From contig NC_083338.1 in assembly GCF_019175385.1 (NCBI RefSeq), positions 67,116,884 to 67,180,883 of the forward strand: 64,000 bases of DNA, written 5' to 3'. The stretch is from Lycium barbarum (lineage: Eukaryota > Streptophyta > Magnoliopsida > Solanales > Solanaceae). A program made the translations under genes and the position numbers. Under the pieces are notes generated by a model. That model was not told the origin of the DNA. It made no database searches and was given only the letters and a program-made list of their open reading frames with translations. This document shows, piece after piece, positions 33,342-46,546 of this stretch (positions within the stretch are counted from its first letter, which is position 1; the number at the start of each line of letters is the position of its first letter).

Positions 33342-36300
33342 TCAAGCAAGGGAGTTTAAATTACCTGTAGATGTGGAAAACAAGTGAAGATATTTCTTTT
33401 TCATCTCCTCCTCAGCCTCCCAAGTCATCTCCTCCCTATTATTGTTCCGCCACAACACTTTAACCGACGCCACATCTTTTGTTCGTAACCTCCTGATTTA
33501 TCGATCAAGTATGGTAATAGGTTGTTCTTCGTATGATAGCTCCTCAGTTACCTGAATATAATCTGTAGGGAACACCCTGGAAGGATCGCCTATATACTTC
33601 CGAAGCATTGACACATGGAAGACCGGATGTACTGCTTCTAAATCTGTTGGTAGATCTAACTCGTAGGCAACTTGGCCTACCTTACGGATAACCTGGTAAG
33701 GTCCAATGTATCTCGGGCTCAACTTCCCTTTCTTTCCGAATCTCATAACACCCTTCATGGGTGACACTTTCAAGAACACCCAATCGCCAACCTGAAATTC
33801 CAAGTGTCGACGTTGATTATCTGCATATGCCTTCTGCCGACTCTGAGCTGTCAGTAATCTTTCCTGAATAAGTTTCACCTTATCAACAGCCTGCTGAACC
33901 ATATCTGGTCCTATCAGCTTAGTCTCGCCAACATCAAACCAGCCTATAGGGGATCTGCCTTTCCTGCCATACAGGGCTTCGTACGGTGCCATCTGAATGC
34001 TAGAGTGGTAACTGTTATTATAAGAAAACTCGATAAGTGGCAAGTGATCATCCCAGCTGCCCCTAAAATCAATGACACAGGCCCGTAACATATCCTGTAG
34101 CGTCTGGATGGTACGCTCGGCCTGCCCGTCAGTCTGAGGATGAAATACGGTGCTGAGACTCACCTGCGTCCCCAATCCCTCCTGGAAGGATCTCCAGAAG
34201 TTAGCTGTAAACTGGGCCCCTCTATCCGAGATAATCGCTGTGGGAACTCCATGAAGTCTCACTATCTCCTTAAGATACAATCGGGCATAATCCTCAGCTG
34301 AGTACGTAGTCCTGACTGGAAGAAAGTGGGATGATTTTGTCAATCTATCAACAATAACCCAGATAGAGTCATACTTCCGCGGGGTGCGAGGGAAACCTGT
34401 GACGAAATCCATATTAATTACCTCCCATTTCCAGGTTGGAATTTCCATCTCGTGCAATAGCCCTCCAGGTTTCTGGTGCTCTATCTTGACCTGCTGGCAA
34501 TTCGGACACTGAGCCACGAATTCTGCTATGTCCTTTTTCATACCATCCCACCAGTACAAACACCTAAGATCATGATACATTGTTGTCGATCCCGGGTGAA
34601 TAGAATAACGAGCACAGTGTGCTTCCCCCATTACCTGCTGCCGTAACCCAGCAACCTCAGGTACACATAATCTGTCTCTGTATCGTAGTACTCCATTGGC
34701 TGACATCTTAAATGGGGTCTCCTCCTTCTGAAGTGCTGTATCTCTATAATGTACCAGAACAGGGTCCTCATATTGACGCTTCTTTACCTCTTCTACAATA
34801 GAGGACTCAGCAACACCTCGCACCAAAACGCTACCATTATCAGAATCAGCCAAACGAACTCCAAGACTAGCTAGCTGGTGAATCTCACGGACTACCTCTT
34901 TCCTTCCTGGTTGTACGCCTGCCAAACTAGCCATAGATTTACGGCTGAGTGCATCTGCTACAACATTAGCCTTCCCTGGGTGATATAGAATATCGACATC
35001 ATAATCTTTCACCAACTCCAGCCATCTCCTTTGCCACAAATTCAGCTCCTTCTGCTTAAAGATATACTGGAGACTTTTATGATCTGTATAAATATCAACA
35101 TGCACGCCATATAGGTAATGTCTCCATATCTTCAAAGCATGTATCACCGCTGCCAACTCCAGGTCATGTGTAGGATAATTTCTTTCATGCTTCCCGAGCT
35201 GTCGGGAGGCATAGGCTATAACTCTGCCGTGCTGCATCAACACGCAACCCAACCCAACACCGGAAGCATCACAATAAACAACATAGCCATCTGGCCCTTC
35301 AGGAAGAGTTAGGACTGTAGTCAACTCATCTTTCAATAATTGGAAACTCCGTTCACAAGCATCGGTCCACTGGAATTTAGCTGCTTTCTGTGTTAGCCTT
35401 GTCAAAGGCGCTGAAATAGAAGCAAACTTTTCTACAAATCTCCTGTAATACCCTGCCAGCCCTAGAAAGCTACGTACCTCAGTAGGCGTCGTCGGTCTAG
35501 GCCAAGTTTTGACGGCCTCAATTTTCTGCGAGTTTACCCGAATACTATCTGCTCCAACAATATGCCCCAGAAATGCTACCGAAGTCAACCAGAATTCACA
35601 TTTAGAAACCTTAGCATATAATTTCTGGTGCTGGAGTATCCTGAGTACCGTCCTCAAGTGATCTGCATGCTCTTCTTCCGATTGTGAATAGACCAGAATA
35701 TCATCAATAAATACAATCACGAACAAGTCAAGGAATGGCTTAAACACCCTGTTCATCAAGTCCATAAACACTGCTGGAGCATTGGTCAGCCCAAAAGACA
35801 TCACTTTAAACTCATAATGCCCGTATCGGGTCCTGAACGTAGTCTTTGGAATGTCTGCTTCCTTTACCCGCACCTGGTGATAACCTGACCGCAAGTCTAT
35901 CTTTGAAAAACACTTAGCACCCTGCAACTGGTCAAATAAATCATCAATCCTGGGGAGGGGATATCTATTCTTTATTGTTACTTTGTTCAGCTGCCTATAA
36001 TCAATACACATCCGCAGCGACCCATCCTTCTTTCTTACAAATAATACCGGTGCGCCCCAAGGTGATGTACTGGGTCTAATGAAGCCCTTCTCTAATAGAT
36101 CTCTCAGTTGCTCCTTCAACTCTTTCAATTCTGCCGGTGCCATCCTGTAAGGAGGAATAGATATGGGTTGAGTGTCTGGCAATACGTCTATAGTGAACTC
36201 TATCTCACGCTCAGGAGGAAGACCTGGAAGTTCCTTTGGAAACACATCTGGAAATTCATTAACCACTGGGACAGATTGAAGAGTCGATGTTTCTGCTTTT

Positions 36301-38191
36301 AAGTTATGCACACGAACCAGATGATAAATATAGCCCTTTCTAACCATTTTCCTTGCCTTGAGGTATGAAATAAACTTACCCCTCGGCGATGCTGTATTCC
36401 CCCTCCATTCTATAATTGGTTCCCCTGGGAACTGAAACCGAACTACTTTGCCTCTGCAATCAACGTTAGCATAGCACGAAGCCAACCAATCCATCCCCAT
36501 AATAACATCGAACTCAGTCATATCTAGCTCTATCAAATCCGCTTTGGTGCAGCGATTACATATGACCACCGAACAATCTTTATATACTAGCTTTGCTAAG
36601 ACAAAATCCCCTACTGGTGTAGCCACCTCAAATGGTTCTATAGATTCAGATTTTATCCCAATTTTACTAGCAACAAAAGGGGAAATATATGATAATGTGG
36701 AGCCTGGATCTATCAATGCATAAACGTCTCGGGAGAAAATCGATAGTATACCTGTGACCACATTTGGCGACACTTCCTGATCCTGCCTGCTGGCTAAAGC
36801 ATATAGGCGGTTTGAAGGACCGCCAGAACTGGAAGCCCCTCCACGGCCTCTGCCACGGCCTGCTGGTGTCGGAATACCTTGCCCCATAGGGCGCATAGCA
36901 ACTGAAGAAGAAGAAGAACCCGCGATAGACCCCGTAGGCTGAGCTGGGCCACCTGCACCACCTCTAAATCGACACTCCCTCATAGTATGGCCCTGACGGC
37001 CACAAGTGAAACAAGCACCAGTCATGAAACGGCATTCCCCTGGATGGCATCTGCCACATCGAGGACACGGGGGTATAGGTGGTCTCATCTGGCCTGAATT
37101 CCTGTGCGTCTGGAACCCTGAAGTCATGGAGCTTTGACCGGCTCCCAAATACCCCGTGCTATCAAACCTCCTACCAGTAAATCGTGAAGGTGCACTCCGT
37201 GCCGGCTGGGAAGGATATCTACTATACTGCTGTTGGGGTTGCCTGCCCCGAAAGTCGCCAGAAGAGTACCCCGCTGATCTAGCCCTCTTATGCTGACCCC
37301 TTTCCTGCTCCCTATCAAATCGGCGCCCTCTCTGTCGATCCTCAACCCCCTGTGCATATGCCTACACTCGGGCGATATCTATACCGGGCTGGGAAGCCAT
37401 TGCCATACAACTATCAATCAAGTAATTATCTAGCCCCATTACGTAACGATGTACCCTATCTGCCATGTCAGCTACCATAGCGGGCGCGTACCTAGCCAGT
37501 GAATCAAACTCGAGGATATAATCTCGAACACTTCTACCATTCTGCTTCAGGTGTATAAATCTGTCAACTCTGGAGGTAGGAAATGACCCAGAAAAGCCTC
37601 TACGAACTCGTTCCATACTGCTGGTGGAGCATCCTCACCCCTGGCCAACTCCCAGGACTCATACCAATTTACTGCTATATCACGCAACTGATATGAAGCC
37701 AATTCAACCGACTCAGTTTCGGAAGCCTTAGTCACCCGCAACGTACGCAGCATCTGTCGAATAAACTCCTGTGGATCCTCTGCGGGCTTTGACCCATAGA
37801 ACTCTGGGGGTTTACAAGTCAGAAAATCACGGACCCTCAAACTGTCGTGTCTATCCGCATAACCACCTTCTAACTCGCGTCTGCGAGCCTGTCCCGATAC
37901 CAACCTGGTCAATAACTGTACTGCGTCACGCATAGCCCTATCTTCCGCCCCTGGCTGGGGAGCTGGAGGCTCGGGTGCTGGAGCCTCAGGAGCTGGTGGT
38001 AATTCTGTCTCCTGATCCGCAGCTGCTGCTGCCCTAGGCTCCTCTGATAATGATGGTGTAGCGGAGCTCGCTGACTGAAGCCTAATCTCAGGCACATATT
38101 TGGAATAAGCTCTAGTGACCCTCCGGGTCCCACTGGTCTCTCCAACTACCGCCTTGCCCTTCTGGGCAGCCGTCGCCTTCTTTGGAGGCAT
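33342..38191 (-). pseudogene. gag-pol: gag-pol of element A (gag, PR, RT, RNase H, IN, chromodomain-like tail); three lesions
   Basis: One polyprotein frame starting at ATG 38191 (MPPKKAT), just after a TTTACAG acceptor-like site. Lesion 1: a 16-bp deletion near 37565-37571 shifts the gag frame. Lesion 2: CAG-to-TAG at 37362-37364. Lesion 3: CAA-to-TAA at 33498-33500, before the chromodomain-like tail (VKVLWRNN...EEMTWEAEEEM), which stays readable to TGA 33342. The open part (33498-37148, 1216 codons) has, by residue: zinc knuckle [14 protein letters not shown] 46-59; protease IDPGS at 146-150; RT with FIDDILVYS 480-488; RNase H D627, E664, D689; integrase H/C zinc residues (H844, C881, C884) and D914, D975, E1011; GPY-type module near 1135. 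All catalytic residues are kept, so the damage is recent. Confidence 0.93.
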
Positions 38192-38302
38192 CGCTGTAAA
38201 CATAACGATCTGTTAGGGAAAGATTTATCCTGATAATACAGCTCTATCGCACGATCTAGAATGAGAAGGAAAGATGACATCCTAAATGTCCTGTAGCTTC
38301 CT

Positions 38303-38336
38303 GTTTATAAATGTGGTGCACAACACATCGATAAAC
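38303..38336 (-). other. Leader stem-loop of A with palindromic loop GTGCAC
   Basis: Arms GTTTAT/ATAAAC with a perfect inner ATGTG/CACAT stem; loop hexamer GTGCAC at 38316-38321. Confidence 0.65.
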
Positions 38337-38381
38337 AAGACTCTACTCGACACGGTCTGTAGACACTCCGAGGATTGAACC

Positions 38382-38393
38382 GCTCTGATACCA
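38382..38393 (-). promoter_or_regulatory. Primer-binding site of A (initiator-Met tRNA)
   Basis: TGGTATCAGAGC on the minus strand, four bases from the LTR. Confidence 0.93.
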
Positions 38394-38585
38394 CTTCTGT
38401 CACGACCCAACCCCGTAGGCCGTGACTAGTGCCCGAGTTGGACACTCATGTTATCTGTTAACTGTAGTCATTTGCAATTAGCATGTCATGATCTCATTTG
38501 TACATAAAATGGGTAGGACGTTATTTTAAAGATGTCAAGCTTTGTATGTCTTAGACACCTGTCTCCTGAGGAGTTGCACTTTTTA

Positions 38586-38620
<35 letters not shown>

Positions 38621-38960
38621 TCCTACGCAAGCCGACAAGGCTGCCACGATATACAAAATAATAAACATACATATATATGCAAGCCGACAAGGCTGCCATT
38701 ACGAATGGGTACGCCCCAAACATAAGTCATAGACATAAAACGCATCAACAACTACAAACAGACCCACACCGATGTCCACAGACCTCTAAGAGTAATGATC
38801 GTATCATATGGCGGGACAGGGCCCCGCCGTACCCAAACAAACACATATGAATACAACATAAGGGAGTTATACCACAAGCTAGGCTCCGGAACAAGGGAGC
38901 AGTCCAAAATAGCTGAATAGGTATCCTAAGCTGGCGGATCTCCGAAACGAGCGTCTGTAC

Positions 38961-39015
38961 CTGCGGGCATGAACGCAGCCTCCCGAAGAAAGGGGGTCAG
39001 TACGGAATATGTACT
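38961..39015 (-). other. Three-hairpin module, A 5' LTR copy
   Basis: Same as the 3' LTR copy except that one C of the middle stem is T. Confidence 0.6.
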
Positions 39016-41132
39016 GAGCATGTAAAGCTTGAAACATAGTAATATACTTATATTGAGACAAGGTATATAGGACTCAGTGCAACAACCAGAATTTCTTAAA
39101 AACTTGCCTTTGAACACATTTCGTCTGTATCATTCTCATATCAGTGTTATTATAGAGTTTTGTAATCAAAGCTGCATAATCGTTCCGTATATAACATATA
39201 TAACGTGTCCCGGCCCTTTAATGAGGGACTCGGTAATTAAAATCATAGCACCATAAACAAAAACATATACGTGTCCCGGCCCTTTAATGAGGGACTCGGT
39301 AATAAGGAATATATGCCCTCCTGGCCACCGTTTCCATGTCATCATATCATTATATCACCATATCATCATGTCATCATATATATATATAACGTGTCCCGAC
39401 CCTTTAATGAGGGACTCGGTAATAATATAGTAAACATGCGCACGAAAACGTATCCTGGCCCGGGACTCAGTGAAGGATATAACGGTAAGCACGAGCAGAA
39501 TAATAAGCAACCACATATATGCAATTCATCTTTTTGGACTCAATGGATAAGCAACTAACCAGCTCTAAAGTGTTAAAATAATATTCATTTTCAGTTCATT
39601 TCAAGTCTCATAACAACCTATTACAAGAAACGTTTCAGATTTCATGTACATATATCACTTTAATTTGGTGTAGCTTTTGAAAGTCAAGAATGTCTCTAAT
39701 GGTGCAATCCTTTAGGAATAGGAACTTTCATACATTATTCATTAGTCACTCATATTGTAGGCACATGACAATGGCCTTAATGAAATATAGAATCATAAGT
39801 CATGCATGGAACTAGAGAATAGAATTTACCCCAAGGTTCATATCGTTTCATACTTACGTCTAGAACATGCCAAAAGAAAGAAGGAATGGGCTTTACATAC
39901 CTTTAGCATTTAGTTGTATTCTAACTCGTACTTGCTGCCCAAAAACACTTATCCTATATCAAGATATGAAGAACTACAATTAGTCTACAAGGGAATTCAA
40001 TACGTATTTTGACGCTCACAATTCCTTTCTAACATTTAAACGACGTTTCGTTCGCATTCGAACCAACTAGCGTTACAAGCTAACATTGCTAATCGTTCTT
40101 TCATATATTAATCAAAACTTGTTTAAACATGACTTAGGGAGCTTGGGCAGTCCCTACACCATTCAAACTGTTTCATACACACGGCTAAACAACACACATA
40201 GCATTTCCATTCTCACTTAGCAATTTTCCAGTTTTAACTTGCAACAACAACAACACGTTTAATGACATTACTTTCATGATTCTTGGAACTGTTTTAACCT
40301 CGTTTTCATTCCTACAACAGCCCACCATCATTTCAGTTTCAACTTGAATCAATGCACTTTACTTTCACTAAACGTTTGCAACAAGAATCAACATTCAACA
40401 CACACAAATTCACTTCTAACATCAAAACCGTCCACGGTTTTGGACTGCCTATACACTTCAACATAATTCATTTCTTTAACACCTCAATTCACATATTCAA
40501 CATGCATACAATACACCACAATGTCCATAACAACAACAATCCAAATGTGACACAAAACAGTCCCTAGATCTCCCCTAAAACAGTCCCTTTTTCACGGCTA
40601 CAACCCCCTTCCCATGATTTCATGATTTTTATCCGTTTATCCAACTACAATACATTCAATCCATTCCCAATACATGTTCAAGAAGATAAAGCATGACTTC
40701 ATTAGAACCTTCAACACACGGCTCATTTTCAATTCAAGAAAAACAGCCCAATATCCAACATGCAACATCACAACCAACTTCTACAATCTTTGTTCATTTA
40801 CCTATGTTGGTACATATTCAATTCATCAACAATACATGCAAAATGAAATCAATCATGACTTCACCTCACTCACGGCTCACTCTCTACTTCAACTACAACA
40901 ACAATCCAACAACAACATGCATGAACTATACATTCAAATCATCATACAACACAAGAACAATAAGCATTCTTACCTTTCAATCTTGTTCTTCACCTTGGCC
41001 GAAACTTCAACTCTATTGAGGTGCTACACTTCCTTGTTTCTTTTCAACAACTACTACCTATTCTTGTACACTAAATGAGGAGTTGATTTGAGGAAGAAAG
41101 CTGATTTTTTTTGGATTGAACTCACCTCACCA

Positions 41133-41156
41133 CTCTCGGCTAGCTCTAGCCGAGAG
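41133..41156 (-). other. 11-bp-arm palindrome in A 5' LTR
   Basis: Identical to 32790-32813. Confidence 0.75.
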
Positions 41157-42905
41157 CTTCTCTTTCTCTCACTATGTATTTCCAACTTGTAAGTGTTGAA
41201 ATGAGTTGTGGAATGTGGAGTGAATCAGATTTTTCACATTATGTATTCACTCCATATTTTGGCCATGTGTACTACACTAACTTGGGTCAAGAATCTTTGA
41301 CCACTCCATTATTCTACACGGCCAAACATGGCTTTAAATAATGGGCTGATTTTTTTTTTCCCAATCCCACTTATTAATCTAACCATGGTTAATTTAATCC
41401 CCATTTTCCATTAATACTTTCATGCCAACGAAATTGTAGCTGAATTGTGACTCGAAACGAAACCGGAAGTTAAAATCTCTACTTCGTATCTTAAGATAGT
41501 CTTGTATTTAACTTGTCGCGTTTATTTTAAAACGTACCAATGTATGAAAATATGGGATATAACACCACTTCTCTCTAAAACCTCTCTCTACATTTACTAT
41601 ACAAGTTTTCAAGGATATTTGAGGATCAATAACATGAAACAAGGTGAATCAAGAGTAACAACATCATCAAAGATCATCCAAGTCAAGAAATCCAAATGAA
41701 GAAAAACTAGGGTTTTGCTCAAAGTGGAGTATTATCAACCAAGGCTTCTTCCTACAACTTCTAAGGTAAGATTCATGATTTTTACACAATGTTTACGGTA
41801 TTAAAGAGTTGAAATACATGGATTGTAGAAAATATGGTCAAGTAAGTCATGAATGATGAATAGTGACATTTTGGGGAATAGTTTGAATTGAATCACGAAT
41901 GTGGTTGTGTTGTGATATGAATGTATTATAATGGTACTAAGATCATGAACTAGACACTTTAGGCGAATGAACGAAGTTGGGTGTTATAACCATGAATGTG
42001 GGTGAATTAGAGGCAAATTTAGGAATCTAGATAATGTGGATGATGTGAATGACTAATGGCCATTGTTATGATATTAATGAAGGTATAGACGCTAGCATTG
42101 GAAGGGAACGTGCAAGTGTAGAATAGTCCGACGAAGAGGTATGTAAGGCTAACCCTTCTTTCATGAGGCATGGTTCTTAGCCAAATTCCTAATTCCTCAA
42201 TATGAGTATGTTGTATTCAAATTATTGACATTCCGAGCTCATAAGCTCACGATCCTTAGCATGTACTACGATCGTACTACGCTCCTCATATGACGAGTAA
42301 GCCTAAGATATAGATGTAGCGATAATGATGATGATAGTGATGACGATGATAATAATAATAATGATGTTAAAGGTGCCTACGGGCTATTATACTTATATGT
42401 GCCTATGAAGGGCTATAATGATGCCTTGAGCTTATAACGCCGGGTAGGATATATGTATATGAATATGTATAAAGTATGTATACGATTTCTAAATGTGCGC
42501 ACACCTCTGCAGATGGTACGGATAACCTTGAAGCCTTGGTAGGGCCAGGTATGATTAACCTTGAGCCTTGGTTGGCCAAGTATGTATGAAACACCGAACC
42601 TGAGGGGTCGGGTATGATATGTAAATGCTATATATATATATACATATATACACGAAATGACTATGCATATAATATGAATATGAATGTGATAAGACTATGT
42701 ATATGAATACGAGCACAAGTATGGTACGAGTAATATTATGGACTACGGATGATGATGTAAGTATACGAGTACGTATGAGAAATGGATATTTCCTATGAAA
42801 TGCAAGTAAGTGCAATGGCGAGCATATTATTGTCTCCCCTCCTAGAGTATTTCATATGTTGTTCATTATGCTTATATATCGATGTTGATCATGCTTTACA
42901 TACTC

Positions 42906-42961
42906 ACTACATTCTTCGTACTGACGTCCTTTTGTTTGTGGACGCTGCGTCATGCCCGCAG
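42906..42961 (+). other. Three-hairpin module, solo LTR B copy
   Basis: GACGTCC...GGACGC and CTGCG...CGCAG are kept; the first stem is weaker here. Confidence 0.55.
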
Positions 42962-43411
42962 GTGCACAAGGAGACAGACTTGATCCATAGCTGCTTATTC
43001 AGAGGTTGCATAGCAGAGCTCCATTTCTTTCGGAGCCATAGCTTTTGGGTACTTATTCTTTTGTGTATATAATTATGGGCATAGCGGGGTCTTGTCCCGC
43101 TCATGTGATATGTTATACTCTTCTTAGAGGCTCGTAGTCACGTGTATATGGTTAGATATGTCCGGCCTTGTCGGCCTATATTTTGTATGTCATTTTGTTG
43201 GCCTCGTCGGCCCATGTACATTGTTGTGGCACAGATGCCTATGATGATTAAAGATGTTGTCGTCTAACGGGACTAGTATGATTGATGCTTAGAGATGTAT
43301 GATTAATGATGTGGCTCACCTAGGTACAGGCATAAGTGTAAGCTAAGGGGTGCCCGGGTGGGCTAGCACCGGGTGCCCGTCGCGGCCCCCTTGTCGGGTC
43401 GTGACAGTTTA

Positions 43412-44526
43412 TTTCTTACCTTAAGGCGAAGAAAGTGATAAGCAAATGGTGTTTAGCCTATCTTTCCCATGTCACTAACCCATAATTAAAAACACCAGAA
43501 CTCCAATTCGTACTAATTGTTAAAGAATTCCCAGAAGATTTTTCTAATGACCTACTCAGTCTTCCTCCATCACGAATAGCATATTTTGGCATAGAGGTGC
43601 AGCCAAGCGCTCAACCCATATCCATTTTTTCTTATAGAATGTCCCCTATAATTGAAAGAATTAAAGGAACAGTTGAATCTTCTTGACAAGGGAATTATAA
43701 GGCGAAGTGTGTCACCTTGTGGTGCCCCATCTCACTTGTAGAAAATAAAGATGTTTTGCTCTAACTGTGTATTGACTATGGATAACTGGGAAAAGTCATG
43801 AATTAAAAAAAATTACCCTCTGTCAGAATTGATGATTTTTGTATTAGCTTCAGGGAGCAAAATATTTTCAAAGATAGATTTAAGGTCTAAGTATGATCAA
43901 CCCAATATTAGAAAAGAGGATATCCCAAATTGGCCTTTAGAACACGCTACGGTCAGTACAAATTTTTAAGTGGTGTCTTTTGGGTTGACCAATGCTCCAA
44001 TTACAGTTATGGAACTCATGAATCAGTTATTCAAACCATTTTTGGACACTTTCATCATCTTTTTGATAGATGATATTATGGTATACTCTTGAAGTGAGGA
44101 AGAACACCTCTGGATAGCATTGCAGGTTTTGAAAGATAATGAATCATACACCAAATTTACTAAGTGTGGATTTCGATTTCAACCAGTGGAACTCCTAGGC
44201 CATGTGGTATCAAGTTTAGGGATAAAAGTTGACTCTAAAAGATAGAAATGGTCAAGAGTTGGCCAAGGCCGCCGACACACACAAAGATCGGGATTTTTTT
44301 ATAGCTAACAACTATAGAAGCTTTGTAGAAAGAGTTTCTACGCTAGTAGCACCGTTGACAAAGGTGACTCAGAAAGCTAGTAAATTTTAGTGTGTTCGAT
44401 GCATGTGAGCAAAGTTTCAAAGAATTAAAGAAGATATTGACTATTTCACCAATTCTAACCATGTCAATAGGTTCGGGGAGATATATAATATATTAAAAGG
44501 CTTCTCGAGTAGGACGTGGTTGTGTC
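43412..44526 (+). pseudogene. pol: Element G, decayed RT and RNase H start of an old gypsy pol
   Basis: Begins ISYLKAKKVISKWC, then [63 protein letters not shown], a DSES** stretch and GRGCV. The order matches A and E. Many stops and frameshifts are present and the RT motif is altered from FIDDILVYS. It is cut at GTGTC (44522-44526) by E; the frame resumes at 63902. This is the oldest readable element and the host for B, E and probably H. Confidence 0.85.
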
Positions 44527-44896
44527 TGTTACACCTTGGAAATTTCATGTCGTCGTGCAGTGATTGAACCACTGCAAGCTTAAGGATTACAGGAAGCTCT
44601 TAAGACTATAAGATGGATGATTAGTGGTCTGAGAATGCATACGTTAAGATTTTGAAGTCATATGGATTGACAAGAATAAGGATTAGTAAGGGCAAGTGGA
44701 GTATAAGTGGGGTTTAGGAAAGGTTTCATAAATTATTGCGTTAAGAATTGTTTGGCAAGGCCTTGAGGGCGAGTTATAGGAAATTTTAGATCATTAATGA
44801 GGTATTAAATAAGTGTTAAGAAGGTTGCACAAGGATTGGAGATCAAACGAAAAGACGAGGATAACTTTGGAAAAACTGTGAGTTACACGACCACAT

Positions 44897-45037
44897 TATA
44901 CGGCCCGTGGAATGTAATATGGATCATATAATGGTCTGTATAATTCAACATCAACGAAGTGTTCCATGGTAGTGAACCACGGACACTTATACGGACCGTA
45001 TAATGTTATACAGACCGTATAAGTGGTCCGTATAAGT
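44897..45037 (+). repeat. U3 array of TTATACGGACCGTATAA palindromes, E 5' LTR
   Basis: Several copies end about 25 bases before the TATA-like box. Some CpGs present in the 3' LTR copy have become TpG or CpA here. Confidence 0.75.
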
Positions 45038-46546
45038 CCCGACGGGCTGAGTTATTCCAAGTATTTAAATGTGATCCAACTTCATTATATTCATTCTCCT
45101 CACTTCACCCCTTCTCTCCAAGCTTCTAGAGGGTTCCACACACACTTCATATACAAGAATACAAAGGAAAGCAAAGATCAATATCAAGAATTCAAGTGAA
45201 TCAAGTGCAAGGAGCTCACTAGGGTTCCTCCAAGTCAAGAATTCTCTTGGGAGTGAAGCTAGGGTTTTCTCCAAGTGAAGTATTACCAACCAAAACCCAT
45301 TCTTACGCATTCAAAGGTGAGTTTCATGATTATTCCATGTCGTTTAAGGTAAGAAAAAGTTGAAACACTTGGATTATGGAAGAAAATGGAAAATGGATTA
45401 CAAAAGATGAGATTAGTGGCAATTGTGAATAGTAGATTAATATGAATCATGAATCTTGATATGTTGAGATTGTAATCACGTTATGAACGATGTTAGGAGT
45501 ATGAGAGAAACATTAGATGAGAATGAATGTAACGTTGTAGTATGATTATGACTATGGATGACCTTGAGAGGAAATTGTAGGAATTGGATAATGATGAATT
45601 TGACTAAAGTCATTGCTTGTGATATTGTGAATGTCATTATCAATGTTTGGGAGTTGATATAGAATATGGGGAAATTAGTATAAACAAAGGAAATACTGCC
45701 CAATTTTCCCAAGAAATAGTAACACGTTCTTATGGTCGATTAACTAATGTTGATGCAAATTCTCTTGAAGGTAAAAACGTGGGCATTGAAGGAGAACAAG
45801 CAAGCGATAAATTAGTTAGATGAAAAAGGTATGTGAGGATAGTCCTTTCTTTCTAATGGCATGAATCCTATAGCATGACTTTTCCTTCCTCTTCAAAGAA
45901 TTTCCTACATTCTGGAAAACCATGAATCTATGTTCATGAATAGAGCTATATGAGATAAGAGATATGTTACAAGCCCAATAATAATAATGATGATGAGCTT
46001 GAATCTAAAGATTCTAGAGTTCATGATACGATGTTCCTATAAAGTTAATGATGTCGTTTATTGTATACACTCACCTTATATACTATTTCCTTCAAGGTGA
46101 GGCAGAATACTTATAAATGCTCCATAATGGAATCGGGGGTTCACGACCTTATGTCACCCCGATAAAGTATAGTTATCTTTGAGTTATTATGCATGCATTA
46201 TGATGAGTACATGTTGATGATATTACACCGCGTCTATATGGCCGGGCAGACACCGCTAAGGCAGGCAGCGTATACACCATGTCCAGATGGCATGGGCAGA
46301 CACCACTAGTGGGCGGCATGAGATGGTACCCCGGACGCGGGAGGCCTGAACGCAGGCTAATGATTATCACACCGAACCTATATGGTCGGGCAGCTTGTAC
46401 ATTTATGCATACATGATATGATGATGATTATGAGTAAGCCAGTATGTGTTATTTTTTTTTATAAGTGACAGTCAGATACAGATGTTCCTTATTGATGCTT
46501 CCTTAATATCATTGACGTATTATTATTGTTTATGTCTCTCATACTC

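Larger units (their letters stand above)
30040..41564 (-). mobile_element. Element A: complete Tekay/Del-like chromovirus, TSD CCACT
   Basis: LTRs 30040-33221 (3182 bp) and 38398-41564 (3167 bp) flank a 5.2-kb interior with a nearly intact gag-pol. CCACT repeats exactly at 30035-30039 and 41565-41569; the target is LTR B. The LTRs differ at only a few dozen positions at most by eye, plus a (TA)n length change, so it is one of the youngest insertions here. Lesions in gag and at the integrase end mean this copy cannot make a full set of proteins. Confidence 0.95.
38398..41564 (-). repeat. 5' LTR of element A
   Basis: Pair of 30040-33221. Donor-like sites on the minus strand are near 40973 (AAAG|GTAAGAATG) and 39900 (AAAG|GTATGTAAAGCC). 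Module 38961-39015; CCCGGCCC units 39203-39480; palindrome 41133-41156. Confidence 0.93.
29557..43406 (+). repeat. Solo LTR B (about 2320 bp), split by element A
   Basis: Parts 29557-30039 and 41570-43406. It starts TGTCACACCTCGG and ends GGGTCGTGACA. Flanks are TTTTA (29552-29556) and GTTTA (43407-43411), a target duplication with one change. Pol of G continues directly on both sides, so no B interior exists: a solo LTR left by LTR-LTR recombination. It holds splice-donor-like sites at 41766 and 42139, a GAT/AAT-rich microsatellite at about 42320-42366, the module at 42906-42961 and a GCGGGGTCTTGTCCCGC repeat near 43086. Confidence 0.85.

Noticed and set aside
37124..37357. 77-codon minus-strand frame between the two gag pieces of A
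   Set aside because: It is in another frame over the true gag linker, which reads openly from the TAG at 37362 into pol.
33342..38191. Endogenous pararetrovirus (caulimovirus-like) copy
   Set aside because: An integrase and long LTRs with target duplications are present and no movement protein is seen; this is Ty3/gypsy.
43412..44526. Possible separate caulimovirus or copia RT
   Set aside because: The motif order and the link to protease upstream and RNase H downstream match the gypsy elements in the window.
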